A stretch of DNA of 64,000 nucleotides, taken from Exiguobacterium antarcticum DSM 14480 (GTDB lineage Bacteria > Bacillota > Bacilli > Exiguobacteriales > Exiguobacteriaceae). The notes below the pieces were generated by a model. It did not search any database. It worked only from the letters and a program-made list of their open reading frames with translations, and was not told the DNA's origin. The DNA lies in contig NZ_JMKS01000003.1 of NCBI RefSeq assembly GCF_000685865.1, positions 1,178,001 through 1,242,000 of the forward strand. The letters run 5' to 3'. Made by a program: the position numbers and the translations under genes. The stretch's first letter is position 1; every line of letters begins with the position of its first letter. This document shows positions 23,212-32,326 of the stretch, piece after piece.

Positions 23212-25320
23212 TCATCCAATACGATGTTTACGTTTTCTCCGTCCACCCGGCCACCACCAGTTCCAATGCCCAAACAGTTTCATCAACGCCGGAACGAGGA
23301 ACATCCGGACGATCGTCGCATCGATGAAGATCGCAAGCGCGATACCGACGCCAAGTTGCTTGATCGGACTGACTCCTGTAAAGGCAAATGCCCCGGTGAC
23401 GACAATCATGATCAAGGCAGCAGATGTGATGATTTTACTTGTCTTCGCAAGCCCCATTTCCGTCGCAAGATCGTTATCGCCTGTTTCTTCATAGTACTCC
23501 TCCATCCGCGAGACCAGAAAGACTTCGTAATCCATCGAGAGACCGAACACGAGTGAAAAGATGAAGACCGGTGTTAAAATCCCGATCGTTTCTGCCGGGA
23601 ACACGAGACCTGATTCAAAGATGATGACGAGTAGACCAAACGTTGCTCCGAGGCTCAGCAAATTCATCAGGATCGCTTTGATCGGAATCAGAATCGATTG
23701 GAACGCAATCAACAAGATGATGAATGTCGCCAGTAAAACGATTCCAAGTGCGAGTGGCATCTTCGAATAAATTTCATCATAAATTTCTTGATTAAAGGCT
23801 GCAGGTCCTCCGACTTGATATCCTTGCTCGCGGATTTCGCGGACCCAGGCCTGGGACGTCTTATCTCCAGGATCCCCTGTTAAATTGACATTCACCCGGG
23901 CGACTCCACTGTCGAAGGTGATCAAGGAAGCGAGTTGTTGTTTTCCTTGATCACTAGCGACGATTTGGGAGACATCTAGCCCGCTTGCTTCTGCGAGTGA
24001 TGCTGCCGATACCACACCGCGTACGCCTTCGTCTGCCTCCAGACGTGTCGTCAATGCTTCCAGCTGCTCAAGTCCTTGTTCTGTTTGAAAATCAGCTTTT
24101 AGCAAAACAACGGCATCCGTCCCATCATTGCCAAACGTTTTTTCCCAAGCTTCGAACGCAAGGCGCGATTCATAGTCTTCTGGTAAAGCACTCGCTTGTG
24201 GAATATTCAGTTCCAAGTCACGGAGTGGGATTAAGCAAGGTAACAGTAAGAGTAACGAAAACAAGGTAATCGCAACGGGACGCTTCATCACGAAACGGGC
24301 CAGCTTTCGCCATCTGACTTCTCCTTGTTCCGAATCCGTTTTAAAAATCCGTCCTTTTTCCAGCCATTTACCTAAAAGGGCCAGCAAGGCGGGAAGTAAT
24401 GTGACTGCACTGACGACTGCTCCGAGTACCGACACTAACGTTCCGATCGCGACAGCTTGAAAAACATCGACATCAATCACAAGTAGTCCTGCCAGACCTA
24501 CGAATACACAAATCCCCGAAAATAGGATCGATCGTCCGGCTGTTGCAACGGACACTTCAGCCGATGTCGTGATGGACCGTCCGCCTGCTCGTTCTTCCCG
24601 AAAACGATTGACGTACAGCAAGGAAAAATCGATTCCCAGTGCGAGGGAAATCATGGCGACGGCATTTAAGACAAAGATCGATAATTCCTGTTGACCGGCA
24701 ATAAAATAAAGTGTTCCTGCACCAAAGATGAACGTAACGAGTCCCATGATGAGCGGTAAGATGGCAGCAAGTGGTGTTCCGAACACAACAAGTAACACGA
24801 GCAATGCTGCAGGAACACCAATCAATTCCGCTCGGACTAAATCATTTTTCGAAGCTGTGTTCAAATCATCGACGATCAACGGTTCCCCGGTTAGCCGGAT
24901 GGAGCTGCCGTTACGCGGATCAAGTTTTTCTTGCACCGCGCTCACCCACGATGGTTCAATGTTGGGTATACCAATCGATACATATCCTTTCCCGTCCTTC
25001 AAGGCGTCCGGATTCTCCTTTAATCCAACGACCTGCCCGACCCCTTGAATCGTTCGAAACATCGCGACATGACGGTCCATGTCTTCTCGGATCGTGTTCT
25101 CTTCGCCTTCAAACAACACGATGATTTGATGGGGGTCTTGATTGAACTCACGCTCCAATACCCGTTCCACTTGCTGAAATTCACCGTCCCGTGTAAAACC
25201 ATTTCCTTTGAGTTGATCCGGAAGTTGAACTGCAAAATAACCGAGTCCGATTAAGACGATCAACCAGATCACACTGATACTTTTTCGAAAACGCACTACT
25301 TGTCGGCCAAACCGTTCCAT
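23212..25320 (-). CDS. MMPL/RND-superfamily exporter
   Basis: A 702-residue protein with twelve membrane segments in two halves, each with a large extracytoplasmic loop (about 50-165 and 380-510). The family residues GIDFSLLYVNRFREE (segment 4) and GLSMDYEVFLVSRMEEYYEE (segment 10) contain the conserved Asp-Tyr/Phe proton-relay sites. The basic C-terminal tail is GGRRKRKHRIG. It probably exports a lipid or hydrophobic compound with proton motive force. GGGGGAG precedes the start. No TetR or MarR regulator sits beside it. Confidence 0.85.
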   Translation of the reverse strand: MERFGRQVVRFRKSISVIWLIVLIGLGYFAVQLPDQLKGNGFTRDGEFQQVERVLEREFNQDPHQIIVLFEGEENTIREDMDRHVAMFRTIQGVGQVVGLKENPDALKDGKGYVSIGIPNIEPSWVSAVQEKLDPRNGSSIRLTGEPLIVDDLNTASKNDLVRAELIGVPAALLVLLVVFGTPLAAILPLIMGLVTFIFGAGTLYFIAGQQELSIFVLNAVAMISLALGIDFSLLYVNRFREERAGGRSITTSAEVSVATAGRSILFSGICVFVGLAGLLVIDVDVFQAVAIGTLVSVLGAVVSAVTLLPALLALLGKWLEKGRIFKTDSEQGEVRWRKLARFVMKRPVAITLFSLLLLLPCLIPLRDLELNIPQASALPEDYESRLAFEAWEKTFGNDGTDAVVLLKADFQTEQGLEQLEALTTRLEADEGVRGVVSAASLAEASGLDVSQIVASDQGKQQLASLITFDSGVARVNVNLTGDPGDKTSQAWVREIREQGYQVGGPAAFNQEIYDEIYSKMPLALGIVLLATFIILLIAFQSILIPIKAILMNLLSLGATFGLLVIIFESGLVFPAETIGILTPVFIFSLVFGLSMDYEVFLVSRMEEYYEETGDNDLATEMGLAKTSKIITSAALIMIVVTGAFAFTGVSPIKQLGVGIALAIFIDATIVRMFLVPALMKLFGHWNWWWPGGRRKRKHRIG

Positions 25321-25352
25321 CGTTCATCGCTCCCCCTCTTTTCGCATACAAG

Positions 25353-25390
25353 AAACACATCCTTCGCCTGATATGACAAAGGATGTGTTT
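25353..25390 (-). terminator. Terminator of the gene at 25389-26183
   Basis: AAACACATCCTT (25353-25364) pairs with AAGGATGTGTTT (25379-25390), overlapping the stop codon; a short T-rich stretch follows on the minus strand. Confidence 0.6.
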
Positions 25391-26183
25391 ACGTCTTTTG
25401 AAAAATCTGTAGCCACGTATTTCCGAAATTCGACGAGGTCGAGACGATTGCAAGCCGTTGTGCTGCTTCATCCAACAATACCGTCTTGAGCAGCACCGAT
25501 GATTGACAACCATCAAATTTGAATTTCAGCTGGTCTTTTTCATATAGATAAAAACGAGTCGCATCCGTAATTGAAAAGAGATGCTGTCGACTGTCCACAA
25601 GCAAATATTCATCATACTCCGAAAACGGAATAATCTGTTCTTGTTCTGTGACAGCATCCCAAATGACATATCTCGACTGTGTCAGGTCATAGGAAATCAT
25701 CGTCCCTGGCACAATCAGACGTTCAAACGCAAACCGTGGATCATATCCACGCTCAATCAGGCGTCCCAGTAAAGGAGCTTCATCGTAATCAGAAAATGTT
25801 CCTTCCTGTTTTTCAAAACAATATCGCACGACATCGGTCTCAGCTGAATACATAAAAATGCTGTCATCTTGCCATTCATACAGGTTACTGAACCACGCAT
25901 CTGCAAAAACGGCGGGGCGATCCATATACTGAAGACGTCCGTCTCTTAAATCAAGTAAACCAAAGATTGATGTTTCTTCAAAAACGATGAACACACGGTA
26001 TCCGTCTGGTTCAAAATACCAGGTAAAGGGAATATACGCACATGCTGTTTCCCATCGTATTCTCAAGTCTGAATCACATTTCGTAAATCCGCCTTGATCT
26101 CGATATAAAATCAGATCATCACCAAACCGATCGAATAGTGAAACAGACTCATGGAGCAACAGCTCAGCGGCTGGTTTATACAT
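25389..26183 (-). CDS. Unrecognised protein, possibly beta-propeller-like
   Basis: A 264-residue soluble protein from the ATG at 26183, eight bases after AGGAAG; GTG at 26192 and ATG at 26189 are too close to it. It has repeated short strands separated by Asp/Tyr/Trp-rich turns (LILYRDQGGF, SIFGLLDLRDGRLQYMD, SIFMYSAETDVVRYC, SRYVIWDAVTEQEQI, ATRFYLYEKDQLKF), suggesting a WD/kelch-like beta-propeller, but no family was recognised. No signal peptide. Isolated, convergent with nothing. Function unknown. Confidence 0.6.
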   Translation of the reverse strand: MYKPAAELLLHESVSLFDRFGDDLILYRDQGGFTKCDSDLRIRWETACAYIPFTWYFEPDGYRVFIVFEETSIFGLLDLRDGRLQYMDRPAVFADAWFSNLYEWQDDSIFMYSAETDVVRYCFEKQEGTFSDYDEAPLLGRLIERGYDPRFAFERLIVPGTMISYDLTQSRYVIWDAVTEQEQIIPFSEYDEYLLVDSRQHLFSITDATRFYLYEKDQLKFKFDGCQSSVLLKTVLLDEAAQRLAIVSTSSNFGNTWLQIFQKT

Positions 26184-26298
26184 ACGCATCACTTCCTACT
26201 TCTTACGGTATCAACCTTCGCTGTTTCTAGCTACTGTCGATGCGCTCGGCGAGCACGTCCTGTATACTAAAACTAAACCAAAAGGAGGAACCTTTATC

Positions 26299-26478
26299 AT
26301 GAAACCCCTACAACTATCAGCAGATACCGCTGTCGAACTTTCAAAACGTCTCAATGTGCCACTCGAACAGTTGATGCACATGCCACGACATATCTTGATT
26401 CAAAAACTGGTCGAATTAGAAAGTGAACAATCTAAATCATCCACTGAAGAGGAAACACCACCCTCAAAAGAACTATGA
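26299..26478 (+). CDS. yycC: YycC-like small protein
   Basis: A 59-residue protein after AAAGGAGG (26281-26288). The sequence starts MKPLQLSADTAVELSKRLNV and continues PLEQLMHMPRHILIQKLVEL before an acidic, Ser/Thr-rich tail, which closely fits the short Bacilli YycC-like family as I remember it. The amphipathic first half could be a small helix-turn-helix-like or protein-binding fold. Function is unknown in the family. It ends in a terminator shared with the opposite gene. Confidence 0.75.
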   Translation: MKPLQLSADTAVELSKRLNVPLEQLMHMPRHILIQKLVELESEQSKSSTEEETPPSKEL

Positions 26479-26483
26479 CTAAA

Positions 26484-26529
26484 AAATGCCCTTCTCTCTT
26501 GCGATCATCGCTTGAAAAGAAGGGCATTT
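26484..26529. terminator. Bidirectional terminator
   Basis: AAATGCCCTTCT (26484-26495) pairs with AGAAGGGCATTT (26518-26529); A and T runs flank it, serving yycC on one side and the M50-like gene on the other. Confidence 0.8.
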
Positions 26530-26542
26530 GCTATTCATCCGA

Positions 26543-27025
26543 TTAAGCTTGTGGATTGTACTTCGATTTTCCGTAACGGAAGACGTTGACGATTGCTTTC
26601 CCATCACTCGGATATCCGTTTGGATGATCGATCGGGAACAGCGAAAAGAAGATGAAGTAAAACGAGAAGTAGGCAAATTGGTACGTAAAAATCGAAGCCT
26701 CGAACACACCGGCATAAATCAGACCATTGACGATGAGGATACTGATTAAGTTAAAAATCGCGCCACCGGCATAAACGGTAATGTTCGTAAATTTATTTTC
26801 ATGACGAAGCGCCTCGTACTGGCACCATCCGTCCCAAAAGTAGACACGATTCAGACGGATCGGTCCGACCCGTAACAAGGATTTTCCGGATCCGATATTG
26901 ATTTCCATGTTACCGCCAAACAAACGTGCAAAAAAGTAATGCCCCATTTCATGGATCAATGTGACAATCGGTAATAACAGAAAAAACGAGAAGAAAAATT
27001 TCCAGATATCATTAAAACCAAACAT
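26543..27025 (-). CDS. Small M50-like membrane peptidase
   Basis: A 160-residue protein from the ATG at 27025; the longer frame begins with a TTG without a ribosome binding site. It has about four hydrophobic segments, with zinc motif HEMGH at 25-29 inside the first. Further on, PNGYPSDGKAIVNV supplies a Asp-Gly that could be the third-ligand motif (in place of LDGG). It is shorter than usual site-2 proteases and has no PDZ domain. It may be a minimal intramembrane protease; substrate unknown. Confidence 0.65.
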   Translation of the reverse strand: MFGFNDIWKFFFSFFLLLPIVTLIHEMGHYFFARLFGGNMEINIGSGKSLLRVGPIRLNRVYFWDGWCQYEALRHENKFTNITVYAGGAIFNLISILIVNGLIYAGVFEASIFTYQFAYFSFYFIFFSLFPIDHPNGYPSDGKAIVNVFRYGKSKYNPQA

Positions 27026-27186
27026 ATAAGACGTACATCCTTTCAAAAACCAACACTCTAGATACTACTTTTATAGTATGTTCCCCGAAGTCCCAAAATG
27101 AAACAGAAACCACTTGAAATCATTAAATCAATTCGATGACAATGCAACACGACTGTCATGTTTTTCGTCCACCTATTCATTTCAAC

Positions 27187-27224
27187 AAAAAAATCGAAGT
27201 CCACTTAAAGTGAACCTCGATTTC
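27187..27224 (-). terminator. Terminator of the pullulanase gene
   Basis: Imperfect hairpin with arms around AAATCGAAGT and ACCTCGATTT, followed by T residues on the minus strand. Confidence 0.7.
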
Positions 27225-27262
27225 CCCAGCATCCCATTTGTCTCAAACAGATTGTGCTTTAT

Positions 27263-29275
27263 TTAGTTTTGTTTCTTTCGTCGTTTGCTCGCCGCATACA
27301 ATAAACCAAGAACCGTCAGCGCGGCTCCACCTGCGACCGCATACTTCTTATAGTCCGACTTCCGTTCTGCAATCACCGTCGTCGTCAACGCTTTGACGAC
27401 GATTTCTTTTTCTTCATGCAGACGGGGTGCATGGATTTTCACGGTGCCTTCTTCGACGAGGACTTCAAATTCTCCGCTCGGTAACGTGATTGTCACATCC
27501 TGCTCTGTCGCGTTGTGATAGACACGTTGCCGTTCGACATATCCTTCATACGTCCGTTTCAGTTCGTAGGCGATGATGCCTTCTCCCTCTTCAAGAAAAC
27601 GGAGATGTTTACGAATCATCGCGGTGTTTTCTAACCGGAACATCGGATATTGACGACGCATGGCGATCAACCCTTTGACGTATTCGACACTATAACGGAA
27701 TTGATCCGCCCGTTCGTAATCCAGTCGATTCACGACTTCACCCGCATTGAAGCTGTCGCGAATCCCGTTTTTCGTCCGGAAGAATTCTTGTCCTGCGTGT
27801 AAAAATGGAATGCCTTGTCCTGTCAAGATGATGGCATTTGCAAGCATCTGTCGCTTCCTGCGAATCTCATCCGTATCTTCCGGGCGTGAGATCAACAGTT
27901 TATCCCAAATCGTTAAATCATCGTGTGCTTCGACGTAAGAAACGACTTGGTTCGGTTCCTCCGCGAATCCTTGTGAAGATACGTTACCAGCGATACCGCG
28001 TTTGACTTCACTTGTCCGCTCGAAAGCACCACTGATGAATCCGCGATCCGTCGGTGTCTGGACATCTCCTTTGATCCCGTCACGTAACCCATTGTTGAAG
28101 TGCGCGATTCCCGGCATTTGTGGTGCATTAAAGTAATTGGCTTTCTGTTCCGGTGCTAGTGGCGTATCGAGATCCCACCCTTCGCCGATAATCAAAATCG
28201 AAGGATCAATCCGATCGAGGGCGTGACGCACTTGATTCATCGTCTCAACATCATGTAACCCCATCAAATCAAATCGGAATCCGTCGAGGTGATATTCCTT
28301 TGCCCAGTAGGTCACGCAATCGAGGATGAACTTCCGCATCATGAAACGTTCTGATGCCGTATCGTTTCCGCAAAAACTGCCGTTCGACAGCGTACCATCT
28401 GCTTCGTGACGATAAAAGTATCCAGGTACGAACTGACCAAGTGGTGCCGTTTCCGCGTCATACACATGATTAAAGACGACATCCATCACGACACGGATCC
28501 CCCGGTCATGCAAAGCCTGAATCAACGCTTTCAGCTCACGGATCCGGACTGTCGGATCGTCCGCGTTTGACGCATACGAACCTTCCGGCGCAAAATAATT
28601 GACGGGATCATATCCCCAATTGTAGTTGTCCGGATCATTCATGACCGATTCATTCACTGAACCAAAATCATAGATCGGCAGGAGTTGGACATGGGTCACT
28701 CCCAGGTCTGCTAAATAATCAAGCCCGGTCAAGCCACCAGTCGGCGTCCGTGTGCCTGCCTCCGTCAATCCGCGGAACGTGCCTCGTTCGATGACACCAC
28801 TCGCCGGATGGCTTGTCGCGTCTCGGACATGTAGTTCATAGATGACTGCATCTTGTGAGGAATGGAACAACGGGCGTTCTTCAATCCAACGGTCCGGTTG
28901 TATCGTGGACGGATTGATTAATGCCCCCCGTTTGCCATTCGTCCCGACTGCTTTTGCGTAGGGATCCACTGCTTCGATCTTTTGTCCGTTGATGCTGGCT
29001 TGAAACGTATAAAAGTAACCTTCATACACAGCACGATCCAGTTCAACGACGAATGTCCCTTTCGTATCTGGCGTCAGTTCGATTTCTTCGACTTTTCTTG
29101 CCCGTAATGTCCGGTACAGTCGAATCGCAACACGTTCTGCCGTCGGCGCCCACAGGCGGACCCGTATCATCGTCTCGTCAAACGTTGCTCCTAGATCCGT
29201 TCCTCTATAGGCATATCGCTCATCCAACTCTTCTGGTGTGAGCGTCAACATATCTGCTGTTTGTTTCAAAGCCAT
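27263..29275 (-). CDS. pulA: Type I pullulanase with C-terminal membrane anchor
   Basis: A 670-residue GH13 enzyme. An N-terminal CBM48-like beta domain (about 25-105) precedes the barrel. The type I pullulanase signature YNWGYDP is at 218-224; the catalytic residues are Asp336 (GFRFDLMG), Glu365 (IIGEGWD) and Asp452 (VEAHDD). It should hydrolyse alpha-1,6 bonds of pullulan, glycogen or maltodextrin. There is no signal peptide, yet the last 30 residues contain one hydrophobic helix (about 645-662, AGGAALTVLGLLYAA) ending in a very basic tail SKRRKKQN. Such a tail anchor is unusual for this family and would place the enzyme on the inner membrane face. No other starch genes are adjacent. Confidence 0.85.
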   Translation of the reverse strand: MALKQTADMLTLTPEELDERYAYRGTDLGATFDETMIRVRLWAPTAERVAIRLYRTLRARKVEEIELTPDTKGTFVVELDRAVYEGYFYTFQASINGQKIEAVDPYAKAVGTNGKRGALINPSTIQPDRWIEERPLFHSSQDAVIYELHVRDATSHPASGVIERGTFRGLTEAGTRTPTGGLTGLDYLADLGVTHVQLLPIYDFGSVNESVMNDPDNYNWGYDPVNYFAPEGSYASNADDPTVRIRELKALIQALHDRGIRVVMDVVFNHVYDAETAPLGQFVPGYFYRHEADGTLSNGSFCGNDTASERFMMRKFILDCVTYWAKEYHLDGFRFDLMGLHDVETMNQVRHALDRIDPSILIIGEGWDLDTPLAPEQKANYFNAPQMPGIAHFNNGLRDGIKGDVQTPTDRGFISGAFERTSEVKRGIAGNVSSQGFAEEPNQVVSYVEAHDDLTIWDKLLISRPEDTDEIRRKRQMLANAIILTGQGIPFLHAGQEFFRTKNGIRDSFNAGEVVNRLDYERADQFRYSVEYVKGLIAMRRQYPMFRLENTAMIRKHLRFLEEGEGIIAYELKRTYEGYVERQRVYHNATEQDVTITLPSGEFEVLVEEGTVKIHAPRLHEEKEIVVKALTTTVIAERKSDYKKYAVAGGAALTVLGLLYAASKRRKKQN

Positions 29276-29436
29276 GCACCCCTTTCATTTCATGGTTTTT
29301 ATTATAGCAAAATTTCACACGGGTGAACGTTTCGACTGTCCACCTTTGTCGTTCTTTTCCTGTAACTTCATTGAGAAGACAGAGCATTTCCGGACAAATA
29401 TGCTAAAATGGTTGTGGAACGAAAGGGGAGATTTAA

Positions 29437-29931
29437 ATGGCAGCAAAAGATAATTCATTTGATATCGTGTCACAAATCAACATCGAGGAAGTCAAAAATG
29501 CGATGCAAGTCGCTTTGAAGGAAATCACGAACCGCTTTGACTTTAAAGGCTCTAAAAGTGATATGAAACTAGAGAAAGAGGATTTGATCCTCATCTCGGA
29601 TGACAACTTCAAACTCGATCAAGTGAAGGATGTCTTGACAGCAAAACTCATCAAACGTGAAGTACCGACAAAAAACCTGCAGTATGAAAAAGTCGAACAG
29701 GCCGCTGGTAATACCGTTCGTCAACGCGTCATCCTCAAAAGTGGGATTGACCGCGATGATGCGAAAAAAATCAACAACGCCGTCAAGGAATCGAAACTCA
29801 AAGTCAAAACACAGATTCAAGACGATCAAATCCGTGTCACGGCCAAATCACGTGATGACCTGCAACAAGTCATGCAAATCGTCCGTGAGTTATCGTTATC
29901 GGTTGACGTCCAGTTCATCAACTTCCGTTAA
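29437..29931 (+). CDS. yajQ: YajQ-family nucleotide-binding protein
   Basis: A 164-residue protein covering the whole UPF0234/YajQ fold: [19 protein letters not shown] at the N-terminus, [19 protein letters not shown], and [21 protein letters not shown] in the second half. YajQ homologues bind nucleotides and, in Xanthomonas, cyclic di-GMP. A diguanylate cyclase is encoded at 35726, but no direct link is seen. GGGGAG precedes the ATG. Confidence 0.95.
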   Translation: MAAKDNSFDIVSQINIEEVKNAMQVALKEITNRFDFKGSKSDMKLEKEDLILISDDNFKLDQVKDVLTAKLIKREVPTKNLQYEKVEQAAGNTVRQRVILKSGIDRDDAKKINNAVKESKLKVKTQIQDDQIRVTAKSRDDLQQVMQIVRELSLSVDVQFINFR

Positions 29932-29935
29932 CCAG

Positions 29936-29976
29936 AAAAATCCCCTTTCTCCAAGCTGGAGAAAAGGGATTTTTTT
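29936..29976. terminator. Bidirectional terminator between yajQ and the SDR gene
   Basis: Arms AAAATCCCCTTTCTCCA and TGGAGAAAAGGGATTTT around a three-base loop, then T residues. Confidence 0.85.
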
Positions 29977-29980
29977 ATAC

Positions 29981-30763
29981 TTATTGAGCCGTATAACCAC
30001 CATCAAGCACAACGGCTTGACCGGTCACACCCGCCGCTTTATCACTTGCTAAGAAGATCGCATAGTCCGCGATTTCTTTTACTTGTAATAAGCGGTGTTG
30101 TGGCACCAACGGATAGATGACTTCTTCAAGTACACGGTCGAGTGGCACGTTGCGTGTCTCTGCGAGAGAAGACAATTGTTTTTGAACGAGTGGCGTATCG
30201 ACATAACCCGGGCAAATCGCATTGACGGTAATGCCGGACGTTGCACCTTCCAGTGCTGCGACCTTCGTCAAGCCGATGACGCCGTGTTTTGCGCTATTGT
30301 AAGCCGCTTTACCGGCAAATCCGATCAGTCCATTAATCGATGACATATTTAAGATTCGACCGAATCCCTGTTTTTTCATGATCGGGAAAACATATTTCGT
30401 ATAAAGGAACGGTGCCCGTAACATGATGCTTTGCAGTAAGTCGAATTTTTCAGTCGAGAATTCTTCGATTGGTGAGACGTGTTGCATCCCGGCATTATTG
30501 ATGACGATATCGATGCGTCCGTAATGGCTCATCGTCTGTTCGATGCTCGACTGGATGGCGACTTCGCTCGTCACATCCCCCGCTACGGCAAAGGCTTCGA
30601 ATCCTTTACTTTGGAGTGCCTCCGCCGCTTGTTTCGCAGCGTCCTCTTGTAAATCGACGATGACGACTTTTGCGCCTTCTTGGGCAAATTCTTCCGCGAT
30701 TTCAAGACCAATCCCACTCGCTGCTCCCGTAATCAAGGCTACTTTTCCTTCAAGTTGTTTCAT
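29981..30763 (-). CDS. 3-hydroxybutyrate dehydrogenase-type SDR
   Basis: A 260-residue short-chain dehydrogenase from the second of two ATGs; AGAGGAG is nine bases before it. Features: TGAASGIG, NNAGMQHV, SSINGL, YNSAKHG and INAICPGYVDTPLVQKQ, the last closely matching D-3-hydroxybutyrate dehydrogenases together with EEVIYPLVPQHRL. It should interconvert 3-hydroxybutyrate and acetoacetate with NAD. The LysR gene opposite probably regulates it. Confidence 0.85.
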   Translation of the reverse strand: MKQLEGKVALITGAASGIGLEIAEEFAQEGAKVVIVDLQEDAAKQAAEALQSKGFEAFAVAGDVTSEVAIQSSIEQTMSHYGRIDIVINNAGMQHVSPIEEFSTEKFDLLQSIMLRAPFLYTKYVFPIMKKQGFGRILNMSSINGLIGFAGKAAYNSAKHGVIGLTKVAALEGATSGITVNAICPGYVDTPLVQKQLSSLAETRNVPLDRVLEEVIYPLVPQHRLLQVKEIADYAIFLASDKAAGVTGQAVVLDGGYTAQ

Positions 30764-30832
30764 CTTCATCTACTCCTCTTTGCTCGTTTGTTTCCTTTAC
30801 TGTACGCTTAGACAACGAATAATAAAAATGAA

Positions 30833-30859
30833 TACTTGTTATGATATATATAACCTGTA
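30833..30859. promoter_or_regulatory. Palindromic LysR-type operator candidate
   Basis: GTTAT-N7-ATAAC (30838-30854) with outer TAC (30833-30835) and GTA (30857-30859) also matching, in the 100-base divergent region between the dehydrogenase and the LysR gene. It fits the T-N11-A type of site. Confidence 0.5.
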
Positions 30860-30868
30860 CGAATAGGA

Positions 30869-31762
30869 GTGAAGAGAATAGATTTTCGCCAATTGGAATA
30901 TTTTACGGAAGTCGCCCGATTTAAAAGTTTTACGAAGGCGGCCGACCATCTCCATGTGACTCAGCCGACGCTCAGCAAGATGGTGCGTCACTTAGAGGAA
31001 GAACTCGACATCGAACTGTTTGACCGGAGCAAGCGGCAAATCGTCTTGACCGATGCCGGTGCGACCTTACTGACAGAAGGCGAAAAGATCTTAAATCAAT
31101 TGGCCGACTTACCGTCTCATCTCTATGACGTCATGCACTTGACGAAAGGTACGATTCGGATCGGTGTCCCACCTTTGATTGGATCGCTATTTTTTCCACG
31201 TCTCTTACGTCAGTTCAAGGAACGGTATCCGATGATTGCGATCGAGATAACGGAAGCCGGCGGACATGCGCTCGAAAAAGCCGTCGTTGCCGGAGAGGTC
31301 GATTTGATTGCGACGGTTTTTCCAGCTGACGAACATTTGACCGTCTTTCCATTTATCGAAGAAGAACTTCATTTGTTTTTACCCGAACAACATCCGTTAG
31401 CGCGTCAGTCGATTTTGTCCTTAGATCAAGTGGCAGACCTTCCTTTCGTTTTGTTCAATGAAACGTTTTCGCTCCATGATGTCGTCTTACAGGCGTGTGA
31501 AGCAGCCGGTTTTCAACCGAACATCGCACACGTCAGTTCACAGTGGGACTTCCTTTGCCTACTCGTCGCGGAAGGAAATGCGGTGACACTGCTTCCCCGC
31601 TCGCTTGCCCAACAAATGACGATCAAAGGTGTAAAGACGATTCCATTAACGGTACGTGTTCCTTGGCAACTGGGTGTCGCCGTTCCGACCGGTCGATATC
31701 AATCGTATGTCACCCGCGAATGGATCCGATTCGTCCAAGAAATCCATTCTAAAAATGAATGA
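30869..31762 (+). CDS. LysR-family transcriptional regulator
   Basis: About 297 residues. The N-terminal winged helix-turn-helix is DFRQLEYFTEVARFKSFTKAADHLHVTQPTLSKMV, followed by an effector-binding domain with IRIGVPPLIGSLFFP. The reading frame opens with GTG at 30869, but AGGAG (30865-30869) overlaps that codon. An ATA at 30878 lies eight bases after AGGAG exactly where LysR proteins normally start (xDFRQLEYF), so translation may begin at a non-standard codon. It is divergent from the hydroxybutyrate dehydrogenase gene and probably controls it. Confidence 0.85.
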   Translation: MKRIDFRQLEYFTEVARFKSFTKAADHLHVTQPTLSKMVRHLEEELDIELFDRSKRQIVLTDAGATLLTEGEKILNQLADLPSHLYDVMHLTKGTIRIGVPPLIGSLFFPRLLRQFKERYPMIAIEITEAGGHALEKAVVAGEVDLIATVFPADEHLTVFPFIEEELHLFLPEQHPLARQSILSLDQVADLPFVLFNETFSLHDVVLQACEAAGFQPNIAHVSSQWDFLCLLVAEGNAVTLLPRSLAQQMTIKGVKTIPLTVRVPWQLGVAVPTGRYQSYVTREWIRFVQEIHSKNE

Positions 31763-31769
31763 TATGTAT

Positions 31770-31800
31770 AAAAACCATGTATTTGTAGCATGGTTTTTCT
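31770..31800 (+). terminator. Terminator after the LysR gene
   Basis: AAAAACCATG (31770-31779) pairs with CATGGTTTTT (31789-31798). Confidence 0.8.
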
Positions 31801-31849
31801 TCCTTTAAGATAAGTTGTATCGTTCACAACAGAAAGGAAGTTATTCACT

Positions 31850-32263
31850 ATGGCAACGCACTTAGACAACCGACACGAAGTCGGGATGAAAAAATTAAAC
31901 GAGTTTACAGATACAAATTCTGCTCAATCGACCCATGAAAAAATTGCCGAGTCCTTAAAAGATATTGCACCGGCTGTCGGCGAATGGATCACGGATTTTG
32001 CATATGGCGAAGTTTATAGCCGGAATGGTCTTGTGAATCGGGACCGTGCAATCGTCACGATCGCTTCACTTGTCACACAAGGGACAGAACCGCAGCTTGC
32101 TCTTCATATCAATACGGGTCTGACGGCTGGCTTGACTGGAAATGAAATCGTCGAAGCCATCATGCACCTTGTTCCCTATACAGGTTTCCCACGCGTCTTG
32201 AATGCTCTTGAAGTAGCCAAAGTCGTTTTCGCTGAGCGTGGTGTCACGGTCGATCCGGCTTAA
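31850..32263 (+). CDS. Carboxymuconolactone decarboxylase-family protein
   Basis: A 137-residue helical protein of the CMD family: GEVYSRNGLVNRDRAIVTIASL, then QLALHINTGLTAGLTGNEIVEAIMHLVPYTGFPRVLNAL. The CxxC of AhpD-like members is absent, so it belongs to the gamma-carboxymuconolactone decarboxylase-like branch. No aromatic catabolism genes surround it, so the actual substrate is open. AAAGGAAG precedes the start. Confidence 0.85.
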   Translation: MATHLDNRHEVGMKKLNEFTDTNSAQSTHEKIAESLKDIAPAVGEWITDFAYGEVYSRNGLVNRDRAIVTIASLVTQGTEPQLALHINTGLTAGLTGNEIVEAIMHLVPYTGFPRVLNALEVAKVVFAERGVTVDPA

Positions 32264-32326
32264 TTGGAAATAGGATGAGATGTAGCAGACGCAGGGTATA
32301 CTCTTATTACAAGGGAGTGATGCCTC

